The notes under the pieces are model-generated. The model was not told the DNA's origin. It did not search any database and saw only the letters and a program-made list of their open reading frames with translations. Below, one piece after another: positions 11,496 to 22,263 of a stretch of DNA of 64,000 nt; position 1 is the stretch's first letter, and every line of letters starts with the position of its first letter. Source of the DNA: Hibiscus mutabilis. Lineage: Eukaryota > Streptophyta > Magnoliopsida > Malvales > Malvaceae. The position numbers and the translations under genes were made by a program. The stretch lies in contig CM033726.1 in NCBI GenBank assembly GCA_019671005.1, positions 7,757,213 to 7,821,212 of the forward strand, given 5' to 3'.

Positions 11496-12705
11496 GTTAA
11501 TAAAAACCAGAAGTAGGCAATCGATGAAAACGCCGTCGTTTACCGCTACAACGGAATAACTGAAAACTTGTTTATTTTATTTTTATACTCCATAAAAAGG
11601 TTTAATTTAGGGGGTTTATTATTCGGTTTTAACCGAATTAATCGATCAAATCAAATTTTTTTAATTAATTCTGTCAGTTAATTTTAGATAAATTTAATTA
11701 ATTGTAAGTAGGTTCAGTTAATTTAAGAAGGGTTCAAATCTGAGTCTACTAAGATACAAAAACAAGTTAGTTTGAGAATTGAATTTTTTTTGTGATGCAT
11801 GGAGCATCCTATTGTTAATTTCTTATGCAATGTAAAAGGAAGTTCGAGCAGCTTTTGTCTCTTTCAAGTCTCAGTTAGGGATGGTCATTTCACTCGATTC
11901 AATCGGGTTAGATTTTTTTAAAAAAATATTGAGTACTGGTTTGGTGTTTATTAAGGGTGAGATTGGGTCGGTTCATATTTAGGGTGAAAAATATCTAACT
12001 CAACTCGGGATTAATAGTGTAATTTTTCTTATATTTTAGGGATATTTATAATAATGCCCCCTCTTTATATGTTTTTTATAATTAGGTACTTAAAATTGAA
12101 TTTTTATTTATAATTTGGTCATTGAAATTAATCTATTTTACAATTAGATCCTTAAAACTATTTTTTTACAATTAGGTCCGTAAAATTAAAATTTTTATAG
12201 TTCGGGTCGGATTTAAGTGTAGGTATATGATTTTTAGGCCAGTCAAGTTTTTTAAAGGATAAAATCAAATTAGGTTTGAATTTATAATAATTATTTTCAA
12301 GCAAATTCGAATCTGCCAAAAACCCAACATGTGCTCGTCACTAATTTTGGTATGGGCAGCAGTTGCACATTCAAAAATCAACTAACCAATAGAGTGGGTC
12401 TCCTGTTCCACATGATGCCTACCGCTATGGAAATTTAAATTTAGTGGTTCACCAACTTAATAATAAATACAATTGTATGTAAACTGAGATTAAATTGAAT
12501 AATTTATTAAAATTACATTTGAAAAATAATAAAATTATAAATTATTGGGCATAATAATGACTATAAATAAATTTAATTATTGAAAAATAAATAAAAAGAA
12601 AATATAAATAAATAAAAATAATAGTAATAAAAAATAGTATATGGTAATAAAAAAATGATGAAAGTGATAATACAAAAAATAATCATAATAAATATAATAA
12701 AATAG
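11496..12705. other. AT-rich intergenic DNA
   Basis: No gene was recognised. Around 12050-12200 a loose repeat occurs three or four times (TACAATTAG-TCC-TTAAAA words), of the kind often found in foldback arms. Around 11885-12010 there are TCGGGTT-type words. Nothing else can be supported. Confidence 0.4.
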
Positions 12706-12790
12706 ATGGAATGGGTGCTTGTTAAACCCGACTTACTGCCTGAATTTCTTTCCATTGAGGTGCAGGAATGGGTGCTCGCCAACTTGGCCT
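12706..12790 (+). pseudogene. LINE fragment (B), left piece
   Basis: This piece reads PEFLSIEVQEWVLANLA in frame and stops exactly at the target duplication GGCCT. The same reading frame resumes at 22264 with the next part of a plant LINE ORF2, where an LFGSIIWNI motif follows. It is therefore the left side of a 5'-truncated LINE cut by the LTR retrotransposon. The word GGAATGGGTGCT occurs twice inside this piece, a small duplication. Confidence 0.6.
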
Positions 12791-14937
12791 TGTAGCGATC
12801 TAAAAAAAGAGGTTTTAAGGTGTTTAGGTAATTTTTAGGTATTAAAAATATTTTATGTGGGTTTTAGAAAAAATCGTCTCATTTTTAAAATAGAGTCGCC
12901 ACCAGCCACTAATGTAGGCCGGACACCATAAAAACCAAAGATTTTAAAAATGTCGGATTCGGGAGTCGGTTATGGATAGGGAAGGATTAGCACCCACACA
13001 CCGTCCAAAATTGGTACTTTAATAATTACCGCTTTATTAATATTAAACTTTCCGGATTAAAGTGACGATTAAATTAAAATTTGATAATAAGTGCAAGTAG
13101 ATTTTAAAGGCCCCGTTATTCGAGAGTAAACGTCCAACCACCATCACTACGCCTGATACTGGCCCCATTTACGCTCGGATAAAAAGACACCGCATTGACA
13201 ATTTATACATCCGTTATGTAAACTTAGAGAGCAAAATATAAAACATACAATTTACATTGACATGATATTAAAAACATGAACACATGAATTTTACAAAATT
13301 AAATCAAAATAATAAAGTATATGAATAAGAAAAAACATAACATAATGAGCACAAAGCATAAGCACAAATATGGGAAAGAAAAAAAATGCTTCCAAAATTT
13401 AAATAAACTAATCCTAACATGCTTGAGCATATGTATATAAAAAGACCACAAAAACAACATGTGCATGACATTCACGTAATGTGATATTAAACTAATTAAA
13501 TCTAAACAACAAGCTAAATATAACACAATAAAATAAAATAAAAACCATTAGCTAACATATATCATAATGTACAAAATGAACAAAGAAATAAAACATGCTA
13601 ACATGGACATGAATGTACAAATTAAATTAACCATAACAAAAAGACATATAATGAGAACACATAAATTAAAACCCAAAACATAATATCACAAATATCAAAA
13701 CACACTAAGACGGTGCAAACATGCTAAAGAGAAGTAAATGACATGAATATTTAAAATAATAAAAAGACACTAAAATGAGCAACATGTAGGGTGCAAATGC
13801 AAACAACTAGAAGTAAAGGACTAGAAAAAGAAACATGATAATAAAGAAAGTAGTGACCAAATTGAATAAAAAGCAAAATAAAAGTGCAACATTGAAAAAA
13901 AACAAAAAAGGAAGCGGGAACACAAGATAGGGACTGATGTGGTAATTAGACCGTATGCAGAAATAAAGGCTGGGTGAATCTTGGGGGACCTGGGAGGCAA
14001 TTTGCCCATTTTCGTGAATCATGGACACCAAACGGTGTCGTTTCGCTCAGTAGGGTTACAACAAAATAAGGGTTGTTTTTTTATAAAACAGGTCTAAAAT
14101 AAAACTAAAAAACCTAAAAACCATTCTTCATTTTTTCTCTCAACCAGCTGCGCCGCTCCTCTGATTCATAGCCGTTCCCCGGCCATGGTAGCCTCACGTC
14201 GAGGAGGAAATAACGGCGGCGGTCTCAGAATCAACAGGTAAGACTCGAACTCCCCTCCTTTTTGATTTCAAAACTTTGGTTCTAAGATTAACAAAATAAA
14301 TCTAAATTTAGCTTTAAAAAAACTCTGATTTCAAGCAGATAAAAAAGAACAAGATCTTGGTTTAAAATCTTTATTTCCTTAAAAAAAACTTACAATTTTT
14401 CTAATTTTTCCAATCTGAAAACTCCATTTTTTCTTTCTCTGATTTTCGATTATCAGCTCCCCTTTTACATTTTTGTTTGGTTTTTTATATCCCCTCCTTA
14501 CATTAACCCTCTTTTTTACTTGTTGCAAATGGGTAAGTCAGATTTGGTACCTGGTTTTGTGGATCTGTTGCAGGGTTTGGTTAAGTTAGGGTGATAGTCA
14601 TGGTAGATGGTGGCTGTTAAGGGGTATGGGCTAATTAGAGTATGTTATTTTAGGGTTTGTTTTTAGGGATGGTGGATTAGGGTTTCAATATTTTAATTTG
14701 AGGTTCGGTGGTTATCGGAGATAGACGTGTCATCACCGGCGATGGCGGACGACGGCAGTGGTAAAGGTGGTGGCGGAGGAAAGCTGCGGCAGTTTAGTTT
14801 GGAGTTGAGTTAGGGTTAGGTCTTAGTTTTAGGTTGAAGGGCATTCTGGTAATTTTATATTCGAGTCTTTGGTTCGGGTCAAGTTTAAACTCCGGGTCAG
14901 GTGTAAATGATGTTGAATCTATAAACGGGTTTTTACA
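12791..14937 (-). repeat. 3' LTR of RT-1
   Basis: This is the downstream copy of the 2.15 kb LTR with respect to the minus-strand element. It matches 20107-22258 over its length with small changes; for example, it lacks the ATTAATACTTATATGACA-like insertion seen near 20830. The plus-strand end is TTTTTACA. Confidence 0.92.
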
Positions 14938-14956
14938 GTTGCCCCTCTTTGCTCAT
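14938..14956 (-). other. Polypurine tract of RT-1
   Basis: On the minus strand, GAGCAAAGAGGGGCAAC lies directly before the 3' LTR. It is in the place and of the composition expected for the plus-strand primer. Confidence 0.65.
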
Positions 14957-15216
14957 TGTTGTGTAACAGCAATAGAGCAAAGACTAAAGATGACCCGTTT
15001 TGTCTGGTCCGACTGGGCTTCTCCACTCTTGACGTATATCTTATTTCTTTCGTAGATCTTTTTTCTCTTTGTCGCAGGTCTTCTTTCTTGTCTTGGTTGA
15101 TCCACCTTGTCACTTTTGGGAAGCAAAATTCTTCAAAATGAGGGTTGTCCGTTGGGGGGAGCAAAATGAGTTCAGCTTGCTACATTAATGACGACGATAA
15201 TACCTTGAGAAGATTC

Positions 15217-16870
15217 GACCCAGCTGCAACACTGACGAAGAAACAAGGTCTATAAAATTCGATCCAGCTGCGACATCGACGAGGAGGCAAGAGCGATGGA
15301 TGAAAGTTCTGATGTCTGATCCAGCTACAACTCTGACGAAAAGGCATGATCAAAAGATTGAAAGCTCATTTTGATTAGATTTTTTTCTTTCTTTTTTTCT
15401 TTTTTCTTTCTTTTTTTACAACATTGATAAAACTTGAAAGTTAGTAAATTTTGACCAAGCTACAACACCGACGAAGAGGTATAGTCTGAAGTTAGTAACG
15501 TTGATCCAGCTACAACACCGATGAAGAGGCGAGATCAAGAGTTAGTGGATTTGGTTTAGCTACAACACCGACAAAGAGGCAAGACCAAGAGTTAGTGAAT
15601 TAGGTTCAGCTATAACACCGACGAAGAGGCAGAACCAAAAGTTAAATTTGGCCAAGCTACAACACCAACGAAGAGGCAAGGTCTGAAGATTTGATCCAGC
15701 TACGACTCTGAAGAAGAGGCAGGATCGGGGAGTTTTTTATGTGATCAAGCTACAACTCTGACGAAGCGGCATGATCGGAATTTGGCAAATTTGGTTTAGC
15801 TACATCACCGACGAAGAAGCATAACTGAAAGTTATATTTGACCAGGCTACAACACCGACGAAGAGGCAAAGTCTGAAGATTTGATCCAGCTACAACTCTG
15901 ACGAAGATACAGGATCAGAATTTGGTTCAGCTACATCACCAACGAAGAGACAGAACTGAAAGTTATATTTGTTGGATCTATCCACACCATCAACGGAGAG
16001 ATAAGATCGAATTTCAGCATTTGGACTCCACTAGACCATCAACAGAGAAGCAGAATCGTATGACATCAATTTGAGCACGGCCACACCATCAACGGAGGGA
16101 CATGGTCAGATAAAACTTGAATTTTTTTTTACTTCTCTTTTTTTTTCTTTTTTTCTTTTGAATATTTTTTTTTCTATTTTCTCTATTTTTTTCTTTCTCT
16201 TCTTTTTTTTTTGCTTTTTTTGCTTTTTTTGATTTCCCTTTTTTCATTTTTCATTTTTGATTTTTTTGACCATTTTTTGACTTTTTCTAATTTTTTAATC
16301 TGATTTTTTTACAACTATAGTAAAAAGTAAATTTCGAGTAAAATTTTGGTCTAGCTGCAACACCGACGAAGAGGCAAGACCTGGAGAGGATTTGATCTGC
16401 TACACCACTGACGAAGAGACTAGATCATCAAAATATGAGATCCACTACACCACCGACGGAGATATAAGATATGGATGGAACATTTTATCTGCAACACCAC
16501 CGACGAAGGCAAGATCTAGATAGGTTTGATCTGCTACACCACTGACGGAGAGACTAGATCAGCAAAATATGGGATCCCCACCACCAACGGAGAGGTAGGA
16601 CCGAATGAAAAATTTGATCTGCAACACCACCGACGGAGGCAGGATCTACATTAAGTTGGCATACCACCACTGACGGAGGCATGATTTGCAAGATGTTGAA
16701 TTGTTGTGACATTGACGACGAGACAATGTTTGGAAGAAATTTGCTTTGTTTCTCTATCGACAGAGGGCATGATCTGAAAAGAATTTCTATTGACAGACGT
16801 GATAGTCAGGAAAATATTGGTGTCCACCACACCATCATCAAAGGAATGAGATCCTGAAATGGAAAAAACA
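15217..16870 (-). repeat. Array of about two dozen 34-base stem-forming units inside RT-1
   Basis: Units share the core AGCTACAACACCGACGAAG followed by AGGC, and are separated by 9-25 base AT-rich spacers. Each unit begins and ends with a short word that is the reverse complement of its partner, and the word changes from unit to unit: GACC/GGTC (15217-15250), GGTTC/GAACC (15603-15636), GATCC/GGATC (15692-15725), GATCA/TGATC (15742-15775), GGTCT/AGACC (16348-16381). The second half (16348 onward) uses a shorter core (GATCTGCTACACCACTGACG). A pyrimidine tract interrupts the array. It lies between gag and the 3' LTR, where pol would be. No protein reading is maintained. Confidence 0.8.
16120..16320. 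repeat. T-rich pyrimidine tract (purine tract on the element's sense strand)
   Basis: About 200 bases are almost wholly T with some C and occasional A/G. On the minus strand, the sense strand of RT-1, this is an A-rich purine tract. It could act as an internal primer tract or simply be slippage DNA. Confidence 0.6.
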
Positions 16871-17599
16871 TTTATTAGTAACTGTTCAAAAACTTGTCAC
16901 TTATACCTTTTATTTTAGATGTTTAAGCATTTTTATGTGTTTTTGGCCTCCTCTATGACTAAGGTTGGCCATCTTGTCGTTTCCCCCATGTTGAGGATGT
17001 TCGGGCTCTTCTTCGAACCTGTTTGTAAGCAAAAATGCATGTATGATTTTTATGCCTAAATACATGTGTCTATCTTAAATGCATGTTGACTTCGGTGTAT
17101 GAATATATGACGTATGTAAAAATGGTTTAATCCAAGATGAATGCAACTAAATGTATGAATTTGATATAATTTTTCTGGCCCTCAATGGGATGCCCCTAAC
17201 TCCTCACTGGTCCTGTCAAGATCTTGGTCTTTTGTATGTAGCGGTGTCTCAGCCTCATCTTGGGTTTGATCACTTAGCTCATCATCTGGGTGGATGCCCC
17301 AAAATTTTGCTCGTTCTATACCATTGTTTGAAACTACTCTTGAAACTTTAGGGTGATGTTATTTATGCATTTTGGATACTCAGGACTCAGATATGAATAA
17401 AATATATTGGCATTGCAACTTGCAGTTTTGATCCCTTACAAAATATCCTCACTACTATCATACTTAAGTCAGTGAGGTTGATTTACAAAAATATTACTTT
17501 GAAAGTGATAAAAACTACAAGTGGACCTACTATGGTCAAGACAATGCAATATTTAAGCTGGATAGACATGGTACAATTCAAAAAAACCTTCGACACATC
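16871..17599. other. RT-1 interior between gag remnant and repeat array
   Basis: This is where the protease and RT of a complete element would be expected. No such domain was recognised in any frame. ATG-rich words (AAATGCATGT, AATGCATGTTGAC) recur around 17030-17160, and similar ones occur at 19260-19520 on the other side of gag. Confidence 0.4.
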
Positions 17600-19161
17600 C
17601 CTATTTGGCATCTTCGTGCTTCGACAAAGGGTCCTTGTTTGTAGCTGTTCTCGCTGAGTCGTCAAAGCTTACCACCCCAAGCTTAATGAATTTTTCTACC
17701 AACTTTTTGAAACCAAAACAGTTTTCAATTATATGGCTAACTTGTTCTGCGTGATAATCGCATTTTGCATTTACATCATACCATTTTGGGAAGAGAGATT
17801 GTACCAGATCTCAGTAAAAAGGTGCCACCATATGGATGTCGTACAACTGTTTGTACAATTCTCTATAAGAAACTGGTAACGGAGTAAACTCTATCTTTTC
17901 AGTACTCTTTCTCTGACTAGAATCTGGGCTCGAGTAACCGTGAGCACTTGGCACGGCCTTAGGTTGCTCAACCGTGATAGGCTTAGAATAATTGGCATTA
18001 TAAACTCCCAAAGAGTTTATTTCGTGATCCTTCTTTGCATGGTAGGGCTTTGTGGGACGAACTACCTCCATCATCGATTTTGCCAGTCTTGACAGCATTC
18101 TCAATGAGCTCACCGGATAACACGAGGTCGGCAAAGTTGGTAGTCGCGTTGCCTATCAAGCAACCTAAGATCAGACCCTCCAAAGTTTGGACAAATGTGG
18201 CCACCGTCTCTCTTTCACTGAGTGGGGGTTGAACTTGAGACGCCACATATCTCCAACGTTGGGCATACTGTCTGAAGCTTTCATTTGACTTTTGCTTTAT
18301 GTGTTGCAAAGTCCAACGATCAGGTATCATATCACTGACGTGTCGGTACTACTCCAGAAAAGCTATAGCCAAGTATTTCCATAATTTTATCTGATGACGA
18401 CTCAATTGGTTATACCATCTAGTGGTGGATTCGGACAGACTATCCTAAAAACAGTGGATCAAAAGCTTGTCATCTCTACCGAACCCAGTCATTCTCCGGT
18501 ATAACATAGTAAGATGAGTGCGGGGACAGCTTGTCCCATCATACTTCTCGAACTATGGGACCTTTAATTTAAGAGGTAAAATCAAATCGGGGACAAGGCT
18601 GAGTTCACTGGCCTCAAATCCAATGAAGATATCCTCTACCTCCATAGCTTGCATCTTTTCCTCGAGTCGTTTACAACGCTCCTCGATCTCTTTCGATGGC
18701 TCATTTCTTGATTTGTTAGATTCAATCAACCGATCCATCCCAGAGACAAAATTTTTAGCATGATTGTCCCCTAGCTTAGCTTCTGATGCTGCGGGCAAAT
18801 TTGTCGGGATAGGGGCGTTGGCCTGAAGTGGTTGAGATTTTCCCCGAGAAATGATCACCTGAGGTTGAGTTTCTGGTTGCATCCTGGCTTGAATGGGAGT
18901 GAACCCTAGAGGATACATAAGATCTCCATTTTTTTCCCTGGGACCTACCTCAGGGTTGGTAGCAGAGGCCTCGTCCTATTCAAGAAACTTGCGCCCCAAC
19001 ATCTATGCCAATTTACCGAGTATGTCTTGTTGAGATTTCGCAAACTGATCTCTTATCTCTTGCTGAGCCTTGGCTAACTGGTCCTCTAATTTTTGGGTTA
19101 AATCTACCTGCAAAGTCTTCTGGTTCTGCTCAATCCTATATAGTCTGTCTTCATTTGCCAT
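17600..19161 (-). pseudogene. Gypsy-type gag remnant of RT-1
   Basis: Reading down from 19161, MANEDRLYRIEQNQKTLQ opens a coiled-coil-rich gag. There are stops at LGKLA-stop and RKFLE-stop, then the segment MYPLGFTPIQARMQPET (18918) with a coiled coil (IEERCKRLEEKMQAMEVED). The capsid-like core follows (FEKYDGTSCPRTHL, then SNESFRQYAQRWRYVASQ and LSERETVATFVQTLEG at 18330-18000). After a frame change come IEFTPLPVSYRELYKQL (17880) and the end region WYDVNAKCDYHAEQVSHII with LGVVSFDD. These are standard landmarks of plant Ty3/gypsy gag proteins, which assemble the particle. At least four stops or frameshifts interrupt it, so it cannot be translated as one protein. Confidence 0.85.
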
Positions 19162-20084
19162 ATTTGTCTTACTTCTTGTTCTGTAGGGATGTTGAATCGA
19201 TTAATTTTTCGTCTTTCCCAGTATTGCTGTCACAGGGCATCCTGAGGATCAGTCTCAAAATGAATGCATGTAAAACACAAAGTATATGTCCTATATGCAC
19301 ATGCACCAATGCAAAAATCAGAATGTCATGATATACAATGAATGCCAAAATGAACAGATATGATGCGATCACAAAAATGGGTCAATTTGAAATTAAAACA
19401 ATTAAATGAATGAATTAAAGTAAATAATGAAAGCTTTCTGATCAGGCAAACCACATGAACCAACATCTTTATGTAATGTAAATGCAATGATGTATGCAAA
19501 AAAGAAAGCAAAACAAAAAAGAAAATGAGTCAGTACCGGATAAAATAAATAAACAAATAAAAGGGCAAATTAAATACGATAAACAAACAAAACAACCCTA
19601 TTTACATCCCATCCAAAACACCTAGGTTATCTGCATGGCTCTAAAGGGGTGGGTTTCTATATGTTCTCTACATGCAGTGTTGGTTCTAGGAGGTGCCCGA
19701 ATTATCCTTGATGTCCTCTACTAAGAGTAGCAAGGCCCCCGATCATCACCCATTATAGGCTCCTTTCAACCGGGTTCAATTCAGGGGGACCCATTCGCTT
19801 ATGCCTACACGAAGGAACGATATTCTTACGAAAGCATAAGGTACTCGAGCCCCGAAGGTACTTGCTAGGCCTACACGGAGGAACAATATCCTCACGAAAG
19901 CATTATCATTTTCCCCCCACTTAAAAGGACGGGTTTATATGCCAAATTTTAAATGCGTTAAAATAAACGCGCAATTATAACCAAATTTTAACTTAATCGT
20001 CACTTTAATCCGGAACTTCTGATATTACTAAATCGGTAATTATTTAAAAAACTTGACTCATATTTTTTTGAAAAAAACAAAAAC
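19162..20084 (-). other. 5' leader of RT-1 with short tandem duplication
   Basis: This is the untranslated leader between the primer site and the gag start. At 19795-19912 a segment of about 60 bases occurs twice: TATGCCTACACGAAGGAACG followed by ATATTC-TACGAAAGCAT, then again as GGCCTACACGGAGGAACAAT with CTCACGAAAGCAT. ATG-rich low-complexity words fill 19260-19520. Confidence 0.55.
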
Positions 20085-20106
20085 TGTCCCTAGCGGAGTC
20101 ACCATT
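20085..20106 (-). other. Primer-binding site of RT-1 (tRNA-Arg-like)
   Basis: On the minus strand, directly after the 5' LTR, the sequence reads AATGGTGACTCCGCTAGGG. TGG-GACTCC-CT-GGGA is close to the complement of the 3' end of a plant tRNA-Arg (TGGCGACTCCACTGGGGA, recalled from known plant sites). Three positions differ, so primer identity is probable rather than certain. Confidence 0.6.
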
Positions 20107-22258
20107 TGTAGCGATCTAAAAAATGAGCTTTTAAGGCGTTTGGGTAATTTTCGGGTATTAAAAATATTTTCCGTGGGGTTTTAGAAAAAACCGTTCATTT
20201 TAAAAATGGAGTTGCCACCGGCCACTAAGGTAAGCTGGACACCATAAAAACCAGAGATTTTAAAAATGTCGGATTCGGGAGTCGGTTACGGATGGGGAAG
20301 GATTAGCACCCCCACACCGCCCAAAATTGGTACTTTAATAATTACCGCTTTATTAACATTAAACTTTCCGGATTAAAGTGACGATTAAATTAAAATTTGA
20401 TTATAAGTGCGAGTAGATTTTGAAGGCCGTTATCCGAGAGTAAACGCCCAACCACCATCACTACGCCTGATACTGGCCCCATTTACTCTCGGATAAAAAG
20501 GCGCCGCATTGACAATTTATACATCTGTTATACAAACTTAGAGAGCAAAATATAAAATATACAATTTACATTGGCATGATATTAAAAACATGAACACATG
20601 AATTTTACAAAATTAAATCAAAATAATAAAGTATATGAATAAGAAAAAACATAACATAATGAGCACAAAGCATAAGCACAAATATGGGAAAGAAAAAAAT
20701 GCTTCCAAAATTTAAATAAACTAATCCTAACATGCTTGAGCATATGTATATAAAAAGACCACAAAAACAACATGTGCATGACATTCATGTAATGTGATAT
20801 TAAACTAATTAAATCTAAACAACAAGCTAAAAATTAATACTTATATGACACAATAAAAAAACCCATTAGCTAACATATATCATAATGTACAAAATGAACA
20901 AAGAAATAAAACATGCTAACATGGACATGAATGTACAAATTAAATTAACCATAACAAAAAGACATATAATGAGAACACATAAATTAAAACCCAAAACATA
21001 ATATCACAAATATGAAAACACATTAAGACGGTGCAAACATGGTAAAGAGAAGTAAATGACATAAATATTTAAAATAATAAAAAGATACTAAAATGAACAA
21101 CATGTAGGGTGCAAATGCAAACAACTAGAAGTAAATGACTAAAAAAAGAAACATGATAATAAAGACAATAGTGACCAAATTGAATAAAAAGCAAAATAAA
21201 AGTGCAACATTGAAAAAAATGAAAAAGGAAGCGGGAACACAGGACAGGGACTGATGTGGTAATTAGACCGTATGTAGAAATAAAGGCAGGGTAAATCTTG
21301 GGGGACTTGGGAGCCAATTTGCCCATTTTCGTGAATCATGGACACCAAACGGTGTCGTTTCGCTCAGCAGGGTTTAAACAAATAAGGGTTGTTTTTTTAT
21401 TCGAAGGGGTCTAAAATAAAACTAAAAACCCTAAAAACCATCATTCCTTTTTTTTCTCTCAACCAGCTGCACCGCTCTTCTGATTCACACCCGTTCCTCG
21501 GCCATGGTGGCCTTACGGCGAGGAAGAAATAACGGCGGCGATCTCAGAATCAACAGGTAAGACTCGAACTCCCCCCTTTTTTATTTTAAAACTTTGGTTC
21601 TACGATTAACAAAACAAATCTAAATTTAGCTTTAAAAAAACTCTGATTTCAAGCAGATAAAAAAGAACAAGATCTTGGTTTTGGAATCTTTATTTCCTTC
21701 AAAAAAACTTACAATTTTTATGATTTTTCCGATCTGAAAACTCTTTTTTTTTCTCTCTCTGATTTTCAATTATCAGCCCCCTTTTTACATTTTTGTTTGG
21801 TTTTTTATATCCCCTCCTTACATTAACCCTCTTTTTTATTTGTTGCAGATGGGTAAGTCAGATTTGGTACTGAATTTTGTGGATCTGTTGCAGGGTTTGG
21901 TTAAGTTAGGGTGATGGTCATGGCAGATGGTGGCTGTTAAGGGGTATGGGCTAATTAGAGTATGTTATTTTGGGGTTTGTTTTTAGTGATGGTGGATTAG
22001 GGTTTTAGGATTTTAATTTGGGGTTCAGTGGTTACCAGAGATGGACGTGTCATCACCGGCGACGGCGGACGACGGCGGTGGGTAAAGGTGGCGGTGGAGG
22101 AAAGCTGCGGCAGTTTAGTTCGGAGTTGAGTTAGGGTTAGGTCTTAGTTTTAGGTTAAAGGGCATTCTGGTAATTTTGGATTCGGGTTTTTGGTTCGGGT
22201 CAAGTTTAAGATTCGGGTCGGGTGTAAATGATGTTGGGTCTGTAAACGGGTCATTACA
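20107..22258 (-). repeat. 5' LTR of RT-1
   Basis: This is the upstream LTR copy in the element's orientation, starting TGTAATGACCC at 22258 and ending GCTACA at 20107. It should carry the element's promoter. On the opposite strand it has a conserved ATG followed by a splice-donor-like site (21504-21557), also present in the other LTR. Confidence 0.92.
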
Positions 22259-22263
22259 GGCCT
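22259..22263. repeat. Target-site duplication of RT-1 (GGCCT)
   Basis: GGCCT here matches GGCCT at 12786-12790 directly before the other LTR. A 5-base duplication is usual for Ty3/gypsy integration. Confidence 0.9.

Larger units (their letters stand above)
12791..22258 (-). mobile_element. LTR retrotransposon RT-1, gag only
   Basis: Two direct repeats of about 2.15 kb (12791-14937 and 20107-22258) bound this 9468-base element, and it is flanked by GGCCT at 12786-12790 and 22259-22263. The coding strand is minus, because the gag remnant, the primer site beside 20106 and the purine tract beside 14938 all read that way. So the 20107-22258 copy is the 5' LTR and the 12791-14937 copy is the 3' LTR. 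The LTR starts TGTAATGACCC or TGTAAAAACCC and ends GATCGCTACA. The 5.2 kb interior holds a decayed gag, a repeat array and a long pyrimidine tract, but no recognisable protease, reverse transcriptase, RNase H or integrase. The gag type suggests the Ty3/gypsy side. It appears non-autonomous. The two LTRs differ by scattered substitutions and small indels, so the insertion is not very recent. Confidence 0.92.

Noticed and set aside
13299..14031. Minus-strand hydrophobic ORFs in the LTR, repeated at 21069-21348
   Set aside because: T-rich DNA gives Phe/Leu-rich frames; they occur in both LTRs and break at indels.
15217..16870. CRISPR-like array
   Set aside because: Repeats and spacers are irregular in length, spacers are similar AT-rich words, and the array lies inside an LTR retrotransposon of a plant genome.
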